Origin: Gnetum montanum
Taxonomy: Eukaryota > Streptophyta > Gnetopsida > Gnetales > Gnetaceae
DNA: 64,000 bases
Direction of reading: 5' to 3'
Assembly (NCBI GenBank): GCA_015680685.1
Contig: MNCI01011145.1
Coordinates: forward strand, 1,117,780-1,181,779
This document shows positions 22,408 to 33,482 of this stretch, piece after piece. Every line of letters starts with the position of its first letter. Positions within the stretch are counted from its first letter, which is position 1. The translations under genes and the position numbers were made by a program. Under the pieces are notes generated by a model. The model had not been told where the DNA came from. It saw only the letters and a program-made list of their open reading frames with translations, and did not search any database.

Positions 22408-23307
22408 TGATGAGTCATGAATTGTTGGTCGTGATATCACGTACATGATATCATAGGCAACATGATATCATGTATGCGATATCATATATATGATATTATA
22501 GCTGACATGATATCACGTACACGATATCACATGCGAGATGTGATATTGCGTATGCGGTATCGCACCCTGTCTCCTCATCTATAAATAAGAGGTGGGAAGA
22601 TTTGGAAGGGAGTTTTTTATTTTAAGTTTTCTTTAAGTTTTTAGTACTAAGGTAGGGACTTTTTGTCAGTTTTTCCTCTCAACCCTTTCTCCCAGTGCAT
22701 GCGCATAGTGTGATGATTGTAATTGTATGGCATCCTTATTTGAGTGTGACGTACGTGGACACACACATGACCGGCAATAAAGATCGAGATTACTTCATCA
22801 TTGCAGAATCCACTTAGCTTAATCTCTTAATTGTTATTTTTATTTATTAATTTCTTAGTTAATGTCTCTCTACCATTATCTCCTAGTAACGCGAAATGAG
22901 TATGACTTAATCACGAGCATTTAATTATGACTACTTGGTAACCCAGTAGCGTACCTAGGCCATGCACTTGGTAATCCCAGTGGTAGTCGTGCACAAGGTT
23001 CATGATGTGTATGGATGATTAAGGAATGGATGCTTAGATTCTCTCTCCTCCTCTCTCCTAGCTTAGTTTACATTATTTACCATCATACGTAGGAGTAGCA
23101 TTAGTGTAGGAACACATCATTCACCTCACTCTAGACTAAACCATACGTGACAAAGCTAATACTAGTCCATGTGGGAAGATAGCAAACTATGATCTATGAG
23201 TAACTGTCTGAATACCACAAACTAGTCCATTTGTGGAGTTCGATTGGATCATGCATGAAACACTCGTATTCATATGGTTGAGTGTAGGGGTACCTCGCCA
23301 CTCATCA
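22408..23307 (+). mobile_element. LTR D, 5' LTR
   Basis: 900 bases, TGATGAGTCATG to CCACTCATCA. U3 (22430-22565) has six exact GATATC palindromes and several one-base variants at alternating 14 and 17 base spacing. A TATAAATA box lies at 22580-22587 and AATAAA at 22776-22781, giving U3, R and U5 limits of roughly 22408-22605, 22605-22800 and 22800-23307. Confidence 0.88.
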
Positions 23308-23308
23308 T

Positions 23309-23326
23309 TGGCGCCATTGCCAGGAA
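23309..23326 (+). promoter_or_regulatory. Primer-binding site, tRNA-Asp type
   Basis: TGGCGCCATTGCCAGGAA starts one base after LTR D. The complement of the 3' end of plant tRNA-Asp is TGGCGCCGTTGCCGGGGA, so 15 of 18 bases agree. This primer is the usual one for Athila elements. Confidence 0.85.
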
Positions 23327-23448
23327 TGGTGCTAGTTATCTAGATTCGTTATATCATACAAGGTCACTGTATAGGAATTAAAGATATATCTTTTAAGAAG
23401 AAATAATTACAAAAAGTCACATACAAATTCACACACAATTTCACAACC

Positions 23449-24618
23449 ATGCTTCTCCTACAAGACTATGATAATGCCACATCTAGTGAGGAAATTCATT
23501 GGAGAAACAACGAATTATATGACAATGAAGATTGGAGTATGAAATCTGAGGTGGGGGTTTCTTATAAACATAAATGAAGGAAGCATTGTCCCAACACATG
23601 AAAGCATAACTTACTCGATGATGATGAACCCCTACTAGCCACTACAAGCCTAACACAAATACAAGAGGTTGTTCAAATCTCCTGTAGGCATCGTAAAGAG
23701 AGTCGCCTACCCAGGCTCGATTTAAAAAACTTTTCCAATTTCTTAGGAGGCTATGAATTAGATCCATAACAACATTTACAAGCCTTCTACGATGCATATG
23801 CATGGAACAACATTGATAATGGTTGGAAAAAACTCAAGCTCTTTCCTATGACACTCGTTGGCAAAGCAAAAGTATGGTATAGATCGTTAAAACCAAATTC
23901 AATATGACATTGGCCAACAATGGTAGAACTCTTTAACGAAATATATCAAACTTATGCAAGAGTTTCGACCTTTAGGAAACAAATCCAAGAGTGGAAAGAA
24001 GCATGACATGAACCCTTGGACATGGCCTTAAAAAGATATGCACTGTTAAACAGCTGTCCAGGCCATGAGTTCCCTGAGGAAAGGCTAATGTACCATATCC
24101 TGGATGGGATTCGTGATGAAACAAGAGAGACCCTAGGGATGTATGCCCAAGGTCAACTATACAAACTACGAATCCATCAATTCCAAGAGCTTATTAAGTG
24201 GGTAGCAAAAGAAGAAGGAGAAATGGCTAGATGGGAGAGTGTTGAAAAACATTAACGGGACCAAAATCTCAACTTAATAGAGGTCCATAATCATAAAAAG
24301 GAGAAATCAACCCATCTCAAGGAGGAAGAACCATCTTTGCCAGTACAACGATCATTAAAGGAAATCGAGGCAAAGATCACTAAGATGCTGGAATGGATGC
24401 ATAAAAAGTGTGGGGAATATATCAATATTATTGGAGATGGGGGTTTGACAACCTGAGAAGCAGGACAAAATATCATGCCAAGGGCCAATGCCCAATCTTG
24501 TTACATTTATATGAGCAACAAAGATACTATGTTCGATCACCCTAAGGGCCAATGCAACAAAGATACTATGTTTGATCACAGTGGCAACAATCCCAGTCAT
24601 GGGGGAAGCCATCCCTAA
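23449..24618 (+). pseudogene. Athila-like gag, broken by stops
   Basis: One frame runs from ATG 23449 to TAA 24616-24618, interrupted by stops near 23575, 23605, 23767, 23908, 24004, 24253 and 24457. The capsid-type block reads LKLFPMTLVGKAKVWYRSLK (about 23828-23890), then MVELFNEIYQTYARVSTFRK, the open piece MALKRYALLNSCPGHEFPEE and LGMYAQGQLYKLRIHQFQEL. A Cys/His segment near 24495-24560 is a weak relic of a zinc knuckle and is duplicated: the 30-base stretch with ACAAAGATACTATGTT appears twice (about 24518 and 24558). The same gag occurs at 39.2-41.5 kb (minus) and 51.95-53.7 kb. Confidence 0.82.
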
Positions 24619-25365
24619 ACTGAGGATACCCTTCGTATCATTTGAATCTAAATGCTTATCCAGTTCAACATCTTGTTTCCCCAACTAGATCAACATACTT
24701 TATCTCACCGCATTATCATTCTCCTCAATACTATCGACCCATGTCCTCAACACAACCACCACCTTGTGTACCTTACACTTCTCCTAAACTTCAACATTCT
24801 CACCCTTTCCCTCCTTCTACATTGCCACCAACTGTTCTTGAAGTATCTGCACCATAGCAACAACCCACGAATGTTACTTGTGCTACTATTGCCTACAGCA
24901 GTGAGAGACCTCCTCAACATCAAAGGCATCCCTTCTTTAGACATAACGATAGGAAGGGACAACATAGTTCCAAGGCTATTGCATTCTCCAACTTATCACA
25001 AGTCCAACACTGTGGTGCATCCTTCTCCTCGAACCCAACACCTCGTGTCACTTCATCAGGGCCACCAATTAACACTCCAGCAACCATATGGCCCAATGAA
25101 TAAAGCCATGGAGGGTGACATCCCAATCCTTGCATGCCATCTCATGGTCTCAAGTATCAAAGTGGGTCAACTCTTTACTTGGGAACCACATCTTATAAAG
25201 TGCCCCACTATGCTTATTATAATTAGGTGTGTGAACCCCAATGGGGTAAGTATGACTAAGTTTCGATATTTTCAACATGCAAGGATCCTCATCTTTCATT
25301 TATTAATCCTTGCCATGCTTAACCGTTTAGTTATGGGGAATATCCCCCATTCTAATAATAAGTAG
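24619..25365 (+). pseudogene. Pro/Gln/Ser-rich gag C-terminal extension, frameshifted
   Basis: The likely original frame here is different from that of the capsid part and reads NLNAYPVQHLVSPTRS, SPQYYRPMSSTQPPP and HPFPPSTLPPTVLE, then more Pro/Ser-rich sequence with stops. The other frame is open for 237 codons (24652-25365), but its leucine- and histidine-rich product has no domain. It is best explained as a shadow of the proline-rich frame. The homologous segments in the two other elements are also Pro/Tyr/Ser-rich. Confidence 0.55.
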
Positions 25366-27459
25366 GATTAATAAATATTTTTCATTTTCTTTAATTTTAC
25401 AATTTTTTGTTATCCAATTTTTTATTTTTCAATTTCTTTTTTAACCTTTTTGTCTTTTTGTCTTTTTATCTTTTTACAAGTAATCTCATCTATGAATAAA
25501 ACACTCATGTGGCTCGTTTGTTGAGGTGTGTTCTATGTTATCGAGTCTCAAGTGATCAATTATTTGGACAGCGAGCCCATTACACCCACTCATCCATTCT
25601 ACAAATAAGAGGTTCTGTTTGAGGTACAGTGATATTCTTGACATTCTTAAAACTTATAATTAATTTTCTGTTCATTGTACCCAAAATGAAGAAGGATGTT
25701 TCAAGAGGGAATGATTAAGGTGTGACATCAAGGGGACTTACAGATTCTCTTTGGTGATGACTGTGAGAGTTATCACGCAATGTGGTTATACTAAGATCCT
25801 TGTAGATCTAACACAAAATGGAAGTAAAAGTAATCAAAAGGCACTCAAAAATCCAATGATGTTCTAGGGGGTCCCATTGGAAAGACATGCATCCATGCTT
25901 GAGGGTTGGAGGCTTCTCTAGATTTAGCAATTAAGAAAAAAAAAGAAAGAAAAGAGAAAAAGAAAAAAAAAACAAAAGAAGAAAAAGTACCACAAAACAA
26001 AAGTCACTCCTCCCTTGAACAAAATGCCAAGTGCTTGTATGCCTTATTGTTAGGGTACTCTCATAGTCGCTCATCATGGGATGAAACAATGCGGTTTCAC
26101 TAATCAGAGGAATGGACTTGGTCCTGATCTTGGAATGACAAGTTAATGACACATTAATCATGACTTACATGTAGGGTTCATTGTGCCTTGAATCGGTTAC
26201 CTCATGTCCCAATCTCTACAATCCCTTCTATAGTCCGTCTCATCTCGTTGTTCATGTAATTGTAGCTTGTTTCTTGTGTAGCATGGAATTCTTACCTCAT
26301 TCCAGTGATACTTACATGTGTGTGTTTTATGGAACTAGTATGGATTACATTTAACCCTTCTAGTGCCTACAGACATTTTAAGGTGTGGTTACGCAAGGGC
26401 ATTAGAGGTTGGAACTTGCTTTGGGGAGGACCCACTTGTGTAATTTTTTGTAGTTTTTACTCATAACACATCTTCCACACACCATCTATTACCCTCAATG
26501 TATTTTCAATGATATTCTTTCCCTTATTACTATCCCTTTGATTCAAATGTTCCTCTGAACTATCACATTGCCTTTTTCTCCCCTTTACCATCCGAGGTCC
26601 TTATTGATAAATTCCACACCATCATAATTTTTGTGCCTTCAAAACTTGTTGAATTACCCTGGAACCCTTTAACACTCATCTAGATGTCCTTAGTTTACAT
26701 CAGTTAATTTTAGAAAAATATTAAAAAATTTGGTACATTCTATAAAGTGCCCTAACATCGATAGGCTATGATATCACATCCCAAAAATATAAATATACGT
26801 GATCCCCCTGCTAATCAACATCATTTGCAATTGTTAACGTGGGGGAAGTTTTTGAAATTTATCTCTACGACTCACAATTGCATGCCCCTTACTTTCATAT
26901 CCATAAATCACTAGTTGGTCCTATGATTTTCATTCTGTTTGAACCTACTTGAACTTGGAGTTTTCAGCTTAGTCGTGGGGGAGGGGCACATGTCGAATAG
27001 CGCATAAATTTTTGGAAATTCTTCATTGCACAAAGGAAATTATTAAGGGTAATTAATTATAAAGTTAAGGATAAATGTGCCAAAAACAATTTCATCTCCT
27101 TAGTTATATCGGGAAACTAGATTTGGAAACCACCTAAGAAAAGAGGATTCAATATTATAATATTTTGGGAACATTTTAATTAACATCACACAAAGATAAA
27201 TAAATTCATTAAGGAAAGAAGTAAGGTATAACCTAAATTTGGTAACAACCTTACTAACGATTGGCCCCATGTGATTGTAGATGGCCCCGAAATGTGGACA
27301 ACAGGAAGGTCCTGCTTAAGGTAGGATCAAGTGACCTAGGAGAGGTGAAGGATAAGCTCCTTTTGAACAAAATGTAGGGCAGGAGGAACAATCATTTAGT
27401 ATCCACCAAGAAGACCCTACCACTATACAATCAAGGCAGGCAGAAGGAGGAGCTGCGAC
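25366..27459 (+). other. Noncoding spacer of the Athila-like family
   Basis: No domain is visible. A T-rich run lies at 25378-25480 and an A/G-only tract at 25931-25990. Blocks near 25720-25770 (GTGTGACATCAAGGGGACTT) and 26390-26440 recur at 54140-54165 and 54800-54870, and in reverse complement at 34160-34450. Two small Lys-rich ORFs on the purine tract are low-complexity. Confidence 0.6.
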
Positions 27460-28030
27460 AACGTCTGAATAGGGACGACATCTCAAGTTGCCCTAGGATT
27501 GTGTTCAGGCCATTCATGAAAGGTCCATATTTACTGTAGTGATCGTGGAATTAAACTTTGGACCTTTCATAGAATTTGCTCTGGAGGCTATTAGGGATCA
27601 TATCAAAGGGTTCCCATTGTTGCCTATCCTCTTTGAAAGCCGTGCCCGGTACTTAGGGGAAATGTATCAATTTTGGCACAACAAAGAAGAAGGAACCACT
27701 ATTAACATTTGTGGTGTGACTATTGATTTCTCTGTTCAAGCCATTTCAGAAGTATTAAACCTTCCAAATATAGGGCCAAAGGTTGCTCAAAACCAGCTGG
27801 ACACTTTTAGAATCGAGCAACTTAATAAACTATTGACAGAGAATAAAAGGGTGGTAGAAGAAAAAGAGAAGGCTAACTAGGATGCCTCTAGGTCACAAGC
27901 ACAAACTTACATGCATGCGAAGGCACTCAAGGCCTTACAAGAGTAGAAATTCCAGGCCATACTTCAATGCCATCAAATCCCAAGACCTGGAGCGCAAGAC
28001 AAGGGAAATACACCCATGGAGGAGCCATTG
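27460..28030 (+). pseudogene. Shortened accessory ORF: N-terminal domain joined to the C-terminal tail
   Basis: The open stretch 27539-27880 encodes LNFGPFIEFALEAIRDHI, YLGEMYQFWHNK, INICGVTIDFSVQAISEVLN and LPNIGPKVAQNQLD, then a Lys/Glu-rich helix. The longer copy at 55782-56337 has matching blocks (LNFGPFLDS, YMGETYIFWSNK, VKIKDISVSYFVEAIIEVLA). The pattern of an FY/FW strand, a V/I-x-G/D-V-x-(F/Y) strand and an INxLLxLP-like helix resembles the domain found in plant retrotransposon accessory proteins. After it, the long coiled coil present in the other copies is missing and the tail PMEEPLPLGTI follows after a stop. Role unknown. Confidence 0.6.
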
Positions 28031-28225
28031 CCACTAGGAACTATATGAATTCCACCCAATCTTGTAGTTATAGGATTTTCTTTTGCATTCTTTGTGTTGT
28101 GTTTCAATTTTCTTCTGATTCTAGACTATGGCATGAATCCATTCTAGTCAGTTAATAATCCCATACCTATCTACTGTGTAATCAATGGAGCTTGTTCTCA
28201 CTTTAACTTAAGGACGAGTTTTCAT

Positions 28226-28240
28226 TCAGTCGTGTGGGCA
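28226..28240 (+). promoter_or_regulatory. Polypurine tract before LTR E
   Basis: CAGTCGTGTGGGCA directly precedes LTR E; it is the family tract with two substitutions breaking the G run. Confidence 0.55.
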
Positions 28241-29096
28241 TGATGAGTCATGAATTGTTGGCCATGATATCATGTACATGATATCACATACATGATATCA
28301 CAACCTAGACGTGATATCGCGTATGCGATATCACAACCTATCTCCTTATCTATAAATAAGAGGCGAGCAGATTTGGAAGGGAACTTTTTGTTTTATGTTT
28401 TCTTTAAGTTTTTAGTACTAAGGTAGGGAATTTTTGTCAATTTTTCCTCTCAACCCTTTCTCCCGGTGCATGCCCGTAGTGTGATAATTGTAATTGTACG
28501 ACATCCTTATTCGAGTGTGACGTACTTGGACATGCACATGACTGGCAATAAAGATCAAGATTTCTTCGTCATTGCAGCATCCACTTAGCTTAATCATTTA
28601 ATTATTATTGTTATTTATTGCTTTCTTAGTTAATGTCTCTCTACCCTTATCTCCTAGTAAAGCGGAATGAGTACGACTTGATCATGAGCATTTAAGTGTG
28701 ACTACTTGGTAACCTAGTAGCGTACCTAGGCCATGCTCTTGGTAATCCTAGTGGTAGTCATGCACGAAGTCCCAGATGTGTATGGATTATTAAGGAATGG
28801 ATGCTCATCACACTTAGGCTAGTTTGGATTCTCTCTCCTCCTCTCTCCTAGCTTAGTTGACATTATTTACCATCATACCCAGGAGTAGCATTAGTGTAGG
28901 AACACATCATTCACCTCACTCTAGACTAAATCATATGTGACAAAGCTAATACTAGTCCAGGTGGAAAGACAACAAACTGTGATCTATGAGTAACTGTCTA
29001 GATACCACAACTAGTCCATCTATGGAGTTCAACTGGATCATGCGTGAAATGCTCGTATTCGTATATTTGAGTGTAGGGGTACCTCACCACTGATCA
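28241..29096 (+). mobile_element. LTR E, 3' LTR
   Basis: 856 bases, TGATGAGTCATG to CCACTGATCA, closely matching LTR D. It lacks roughly 40 bases of the U3 GATATC array. TATAAATA at 28351-28358 and AATAAA at 28547-28552 are kept. Confidence 0.88.
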
Positions 29097-29101
29097 CATG
29101 T
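29097..29101 (+). repeat. Target-site duplication CATGT, right copy
   Basis: Matches 22403-22407 exactly. Confidence 0.9.
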
Positions 29102-32100
29102 TAATTTGGAAGACAACATACTACATGGATCTTTCGTTGGAACCTAGAAATAATTATAATATAGGTACACCCCAAGATCTATCTAATTAGAACTTTAAGA
29201 GGGTAGAGTAGATATTAGACCCTAAAAAATAAATCATAATATTAGAAAAATTTAGAGTATATCAAATCATCGAAGAGAGAGTCAAAAGAAAAAGCCCAAT
29301 AGTTTTGAGGTTGTCTTTTCAGGCTTTTGTCCTTATAATCAATTCTAATAAACCTCTCCTTTGGGGTAGGAAAAGGATCAGACCTTGTTCTTATTCAGAG
29401 GCACCCTCCAAGTTTTCACTTCTTACTAAAGGGTTTCTTGTAAAGAGAAGGAGAAAACTCTTTCTAAAGAAAAAAGAATACATCAATTAGAGATAGAGAA
29501 AAAATAGCAACAAAAGCTAAAATCTTTTCATCCTTGAGCTTCCAATAAAAAGAAATTAATACTGTAGAAAATAAACTAATTGTTTAGTATTTATGAGAAG
29601 ATGTTTTGCTTGAAGTTGTAGCTAATTGAATTTTATAACTTAGCATTGCCCACTAGAATTGAACCCATGGCTTGGAACTTTTAAATCAAAAGTTTTACCA
29701 CTAAGCTAATATGTCATTGCTAATCAAGGATGATTATACTTGAATACAAGTGCCTATACAAGTTACCTTACAACAAGTGTACAAAATTATTTTTATTTCA
29801 ACAAGAAGTGATTATTTCCTTAAAAAATTAGTTGTAAGAGATTAATGGCTAGCCTGAAGAGATATTGATATGCTGTAAAATAAAGATTTAAGGGAAAGAA
29901 ATGTGATAGAAAATGAATAAAAGAATGCATCTCTTAAAAAAAAGATAAATTAATTTGGTTGCAAGTGATGATGGTTAGCAAGTAGGTGTGAAGACAATAT
30001 ATAAATGTATTATTAAATCACATGTGTGGCTACATTTTAAAGTTACTTTATTATTATAATGTGTTAATGGTTAGGTTTAATTTGTTTTAAATCAGCCTAT
30101 GTGTAGTTTAGCTCTATTAAAGTCCTCTACTACAAATCTAGATTCCCAAATTTGAGACATACTTTGACAACTTAAATCTTACATTTAGATTAACCTATGG
30201 TAGGTTAGAGGATAGGTCTTATTTCTCAGAAAAGTGCAATAAAGCTTTGTTGGCTTTATTGTGGAGTAGATCTCATCAACCTATGTAATCCTCTGCAGGC
30301 TCTTTTAGGATGTTTGTTGTTGTTTGCTACATTCATCACTTCATCTCAAATATGCTATGTAACACAATTGATGGAGCAAAGCTTTCCAACTATGGTAGTA
30401 TGAGAACTCTCTTAATTAAATTAGTGCAGGAATTTAAACTTGACAAAACCATTGTTAGTAATCTCAAAATCCATTTTAACTAGCTAAGAATGAACCTTAT
30501 CATTTTTCAAAAATAATGCAACAGGATTTTATTAGTTATCAAATTTAGATATGAAAGAGAACCAAGAATTTTCTTCATGCTATCTTAGAGATCAACCAAA
30601 AACCTAATAATACCTATTGCAAGGACAGTAAATCAAACCAAAGCATACATGTTGTAAAACCAGATGATGAAATATCCAAAGCTAAAGTCCAAACATAATC
30701 TTGTCTTATCATAGAAAAATAAGTTGTTGGATACTATTTTTTATCTATTTATGGATGCCTCCTATTTCAGTAAAATTTAAGTTTATTTCAGGGGAAGAAT
30801 ACTTTCAAATTTCATGTGATTGCAAGTATCCAAATATATTTTTTTAAAAACTTTTAAAGAGCTAAACCCAATACAAAAATGAAGAAAGCCTACTACTACT
30901 AATGATTACGAAAGGCTAAGCATAGGACGCACTATGAAACGGTAGTTATGTTGCCACTCTATACTTGAAACCTATAATATAAATATTGAAATAAAAAAAA
31001 TTAAATCTAGAGCAAATCACAACATTAATGTTTCTTTTTGAATGAATTTTTGTTTAAATCAATAAAGAGGTCTAGTACCTAATGTCTTTTAACAAGAAAG
31101 TGGATGCTTATTCTAGGTCCATTGATCCATTTTGATATGTTCCTGCAAAGACTTTTAAACTCACTTTCAATATTTTAACAATGAGACATTTTTCACTTAG
31201 TTGAAGCATGAAAAATGTTAATATGTTATGAATTTACTTAATTTCTCTTGGTTACATGCTGTCATCTTATAAATATTCAATAATTTAAAGTTTTATTCCC
31301 TCTACCTACTCATGTCACTTGTGATTATTCATGTTAATTTTTAAGTTTCATAATTTAGAAAAATAGGAGTATGTAAACATAGTGTTGTTTTTAGAGTTGA
31401 TCTATCCAAGATTAAATAAGGTATGGTTAACTAATATTTTAAGAGAGTCATTGACAACATCCAAGATATCATCTCAAGATATCTTTTTGGACCAACTATT
31501 CTTTTACAATGGTCAATTCTAGGGCAATTCTGGCTAATCTATTTCCTTGACATTCTATGGATATTATGCTTTTGGATATTCATTATGAATTTTATCTCAT
31601 GGATCTTGAGATGATATTTTATGTAGCATGTGGTCCCATCCTATAGCTTATTCTAGCTGCACTATGGTGGTAGGCTCTACTAGAAGGTTTTTGATCCTTC
31701 ATGCATGTTTATATGTAGATTTAGGTGGTAAAAGCTAGGAGCTTGATGGTGATGGAGTTTTTTTTCCTTTGTTCCCACATTTCGTTTTCTTTGAGATTTC
31801 ATGTATTGATGGTTATGATGCAATGATATTGATGAACTCTATTATCAACTCTTTGAGATTATGGTTATGTTATGATTTATGAGTTATATTATGAGCACTC
31901 CAATATGGATATTCTATTTTACCATGCACTTTGGTTTAAGTTTTATAATGGTTATGGATGATTCTCTATTAAGTTTATGAGCATTATGACATCACATGCA
32001 CTAACCATAAGGTTTGTGTAATTTAATTATGAATAATTTTATGAGCTAAATTATGGGCTCTAAAAAAATCGTATCATAGCATGACTTTAGATTAATGAAT

Positions 32101-32449
32101 AGAGTTAGTTTTTGAATTCCTCCAAGGAGAAGGGAAAGTAATAAGGTAAGTTATAACAACATGCAACAATAATGGCTCCAAACCATGGAGAACTTGTTGA
32201 GCAATAGAAGCAGTCAAGGTGGAGCCTCAAGTGACATTATTTATTGTTTGTTTTTGTTCAAGATAATAATTAAACCTTTCACTTAATTTAAAGTTTAAAT
32301 ATTTTTTAAAAGTATGAATTTTGAGAAGAGTGAAATATAAGTTTTCTTTGATGAAATATACTAATTTAAATCTAATTTCCATCCTAATATATCATAATTT
32401 TCTAATGAATGATGTTCAATTCTCTATCCTAAATTAGTTTTTTCAATCA
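29102..32449. other. Gene-free AT-rich DNA
   Basis: About 3.3 kb with no ORF above 61 codons and no domain I recognise on either strand. A short low-complexity zone rich in TTATGAG occurs at about 31850-32050. A tRNA-like segment lies at 29646-29718. Confidence 0.5.
29646..29718 (-). repeat. tRNA-like segment, probable SINE head or tRNA relic
   Basis: Minus strand reads a pol III A-box-like TAGCTTAGTGGT (29697-29708) and a B-box-like GGTTCAATTCT (29655-29665), with an anticodon-arm-like inverted repeat AACTTTTGATTTAAAAGTT between them. The acceptor stem does not pair, so a functional tRNA is unlikely. Confidence 0.5.
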
Positions 32450-32592
32450 ATGTGCTCTAATAAGGGATCATCATTGAGAGACTTCATGCTCATTCTGCCA
32501 AGGGAGGATCCTATAAAGGTTGATTAATGAGTGAAAACCTAACCTCTTTTAAATGGTTGTACCTAGGATTAAACCCAAGTCTTAAAACTTGA
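32450..32592 (-). repeat. SINE-like repeat, interrupted by LTR F
   Basis: The sequence from TGCTCATTCTGCC through CCTAACCTC...GGTTGTACC and AAACCCAAGTCTTAAAACTTGA aligns by eye with the SINE-like repeat at 48532-48720. The retroelement at 32593 entered the tRNA-like head at CTTGA; the bases after the right target-site copy (GAAA...) continue the match for only a few positions. Confidence 0.45.
32588..32592 (+). repeat. Target-site duplication CTTGA, left copy
   Basis: CTTGA precedes LTR F and recurs at 42493-42497 directly after LTR G, linking the two LTRs as one insertion. Confidence 0.9.
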
Positions 32593-33464
32593 TGATGAGC
32601 AGTGAATGTTCCTATACTCAACCATATGAATCATATGTGTTCATGCACAATTTGGTCAAATTCTATAGACCTTAAGTCATCAAATACACTAGTTCTAGGA
32701 AGTGAAGTCTAATCATTACAATCATTGTCTTCCCAGTTACACTTGTGAAATGCAAACGTATGGTTAAGTGCAATTGAGGCATCTAATTTTTGTCATTTTT
32801 TATGTTTTATGTTTTTGGTGCTTAAAATAAAGGAATGAAGTAATTTTTAATGGCTAATTTAATCGAAGTAAAGAATTAATTTTTAACTAATCCTAACATA
32901 AGTGTCCAGTCCCACTTTTTGTATAGATCTTGAACACATATAATGCTGTTGGGTTACCAAATGTTAAGCATTGTTGGGATTACCCAGCATCATGTGCATG
33001 CTTGAAGCGATTGTACTTATGTGCTTAACTAATTGCTATTTAGCATAGCTAACTTAACTTAGCTTAACTACTTGAAAGCATTAAATAAAATTGCATATAA
33101 CATTAAATGCATAAATAAAATATTTAATCTAGCCAAAGTGATGCTAGGTTTATTAGAAAGTTCATCTTTATTACTACACACATTGTTGTGCTTAGGTATA
33201 ATAGTGCTATAATAAAGATCTATACACTCAATGACTCTTGCTACAGGCACTTGGGAAAATATTCTAACTTTGAGGAAGAAAAACTGTAAGAGCTCTGCTA
33301 TGCTATGATAAAATCCTATGCCCAAACCATGTACCCAAGTGCTATATTTATAGGCCGGCACATATCCCATGACATCAGATACTCAACATCAACTTTGAGC
33401 CCCTGATATTGGGTATTCAATATCAAGGCTCCGATATCGGATTTAGAAAAAATGTAGTTTATCA
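32593..33464 (-). mobile_element. LTR F, 3' LTR
   Basis: 872 bases, minus strand TGATAAACTACA to ACTGCTCATCA. U3 contains a few GATATC/GATATT palindromes (for example near 33432) that are missing from LTR G. Confidence 0.85.
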
Positions 33465-33482
33465 TACCCCCACAATTGAATG
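33465..33482 (-). promoter_or_regulatory. Polypurine tract before LTR F
   Basis: Minus strand TTCAATTGTGGGGGTA directly precedes LTR F. Confidence 0.7.

Larger units (their letters stand above)
22408..29096 (+). mobile_element. Complete 6.7 kb non-autonomous Athila-like element, gag but no pol
   Basis: Both LTRs, a tRNA-Asp-type primer-binding site, gag, a proline-rich gag extension, a noncoding spacer, a shortened accessory ORF, a polypurine tract and a matching target-site duplication are present. No protease, RT, RNase H or integrase motif occurs in any frame between 23.3 and 28.2 kb. The spacer joins gag directly to sequence that in the complete pol-containing element lies downstream of integrase, so pol is cleanly absent, not just decayed. 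It would depend on enzymes from a related element. It resembles the described class of gag-bearing non-autonomous LTR elements (TR-GAG), but with an accessory ORF retained. Confidence 0.85.

Noticed and set aside
24652-25365. 237-codon open frame, the longest in the window
   Set aside because: It overlaps the Pro/Gln/Ser-rich gag extension in another frame. Its Leu/His-rich text mirrors proline codons shifted by one base and shows no domain.
25906-26161. Lys-rich and Phe/Leu-rich ORFs on opposite strands
   Set aside because: Both are translations of a pure A/G tract in the noncoding spacer.
29646-29718. Functional tRNA gene
   Set aside because: A and B boxes are visible, but the acceptor stem and anticodon loop do not form a normal cloverleaf.
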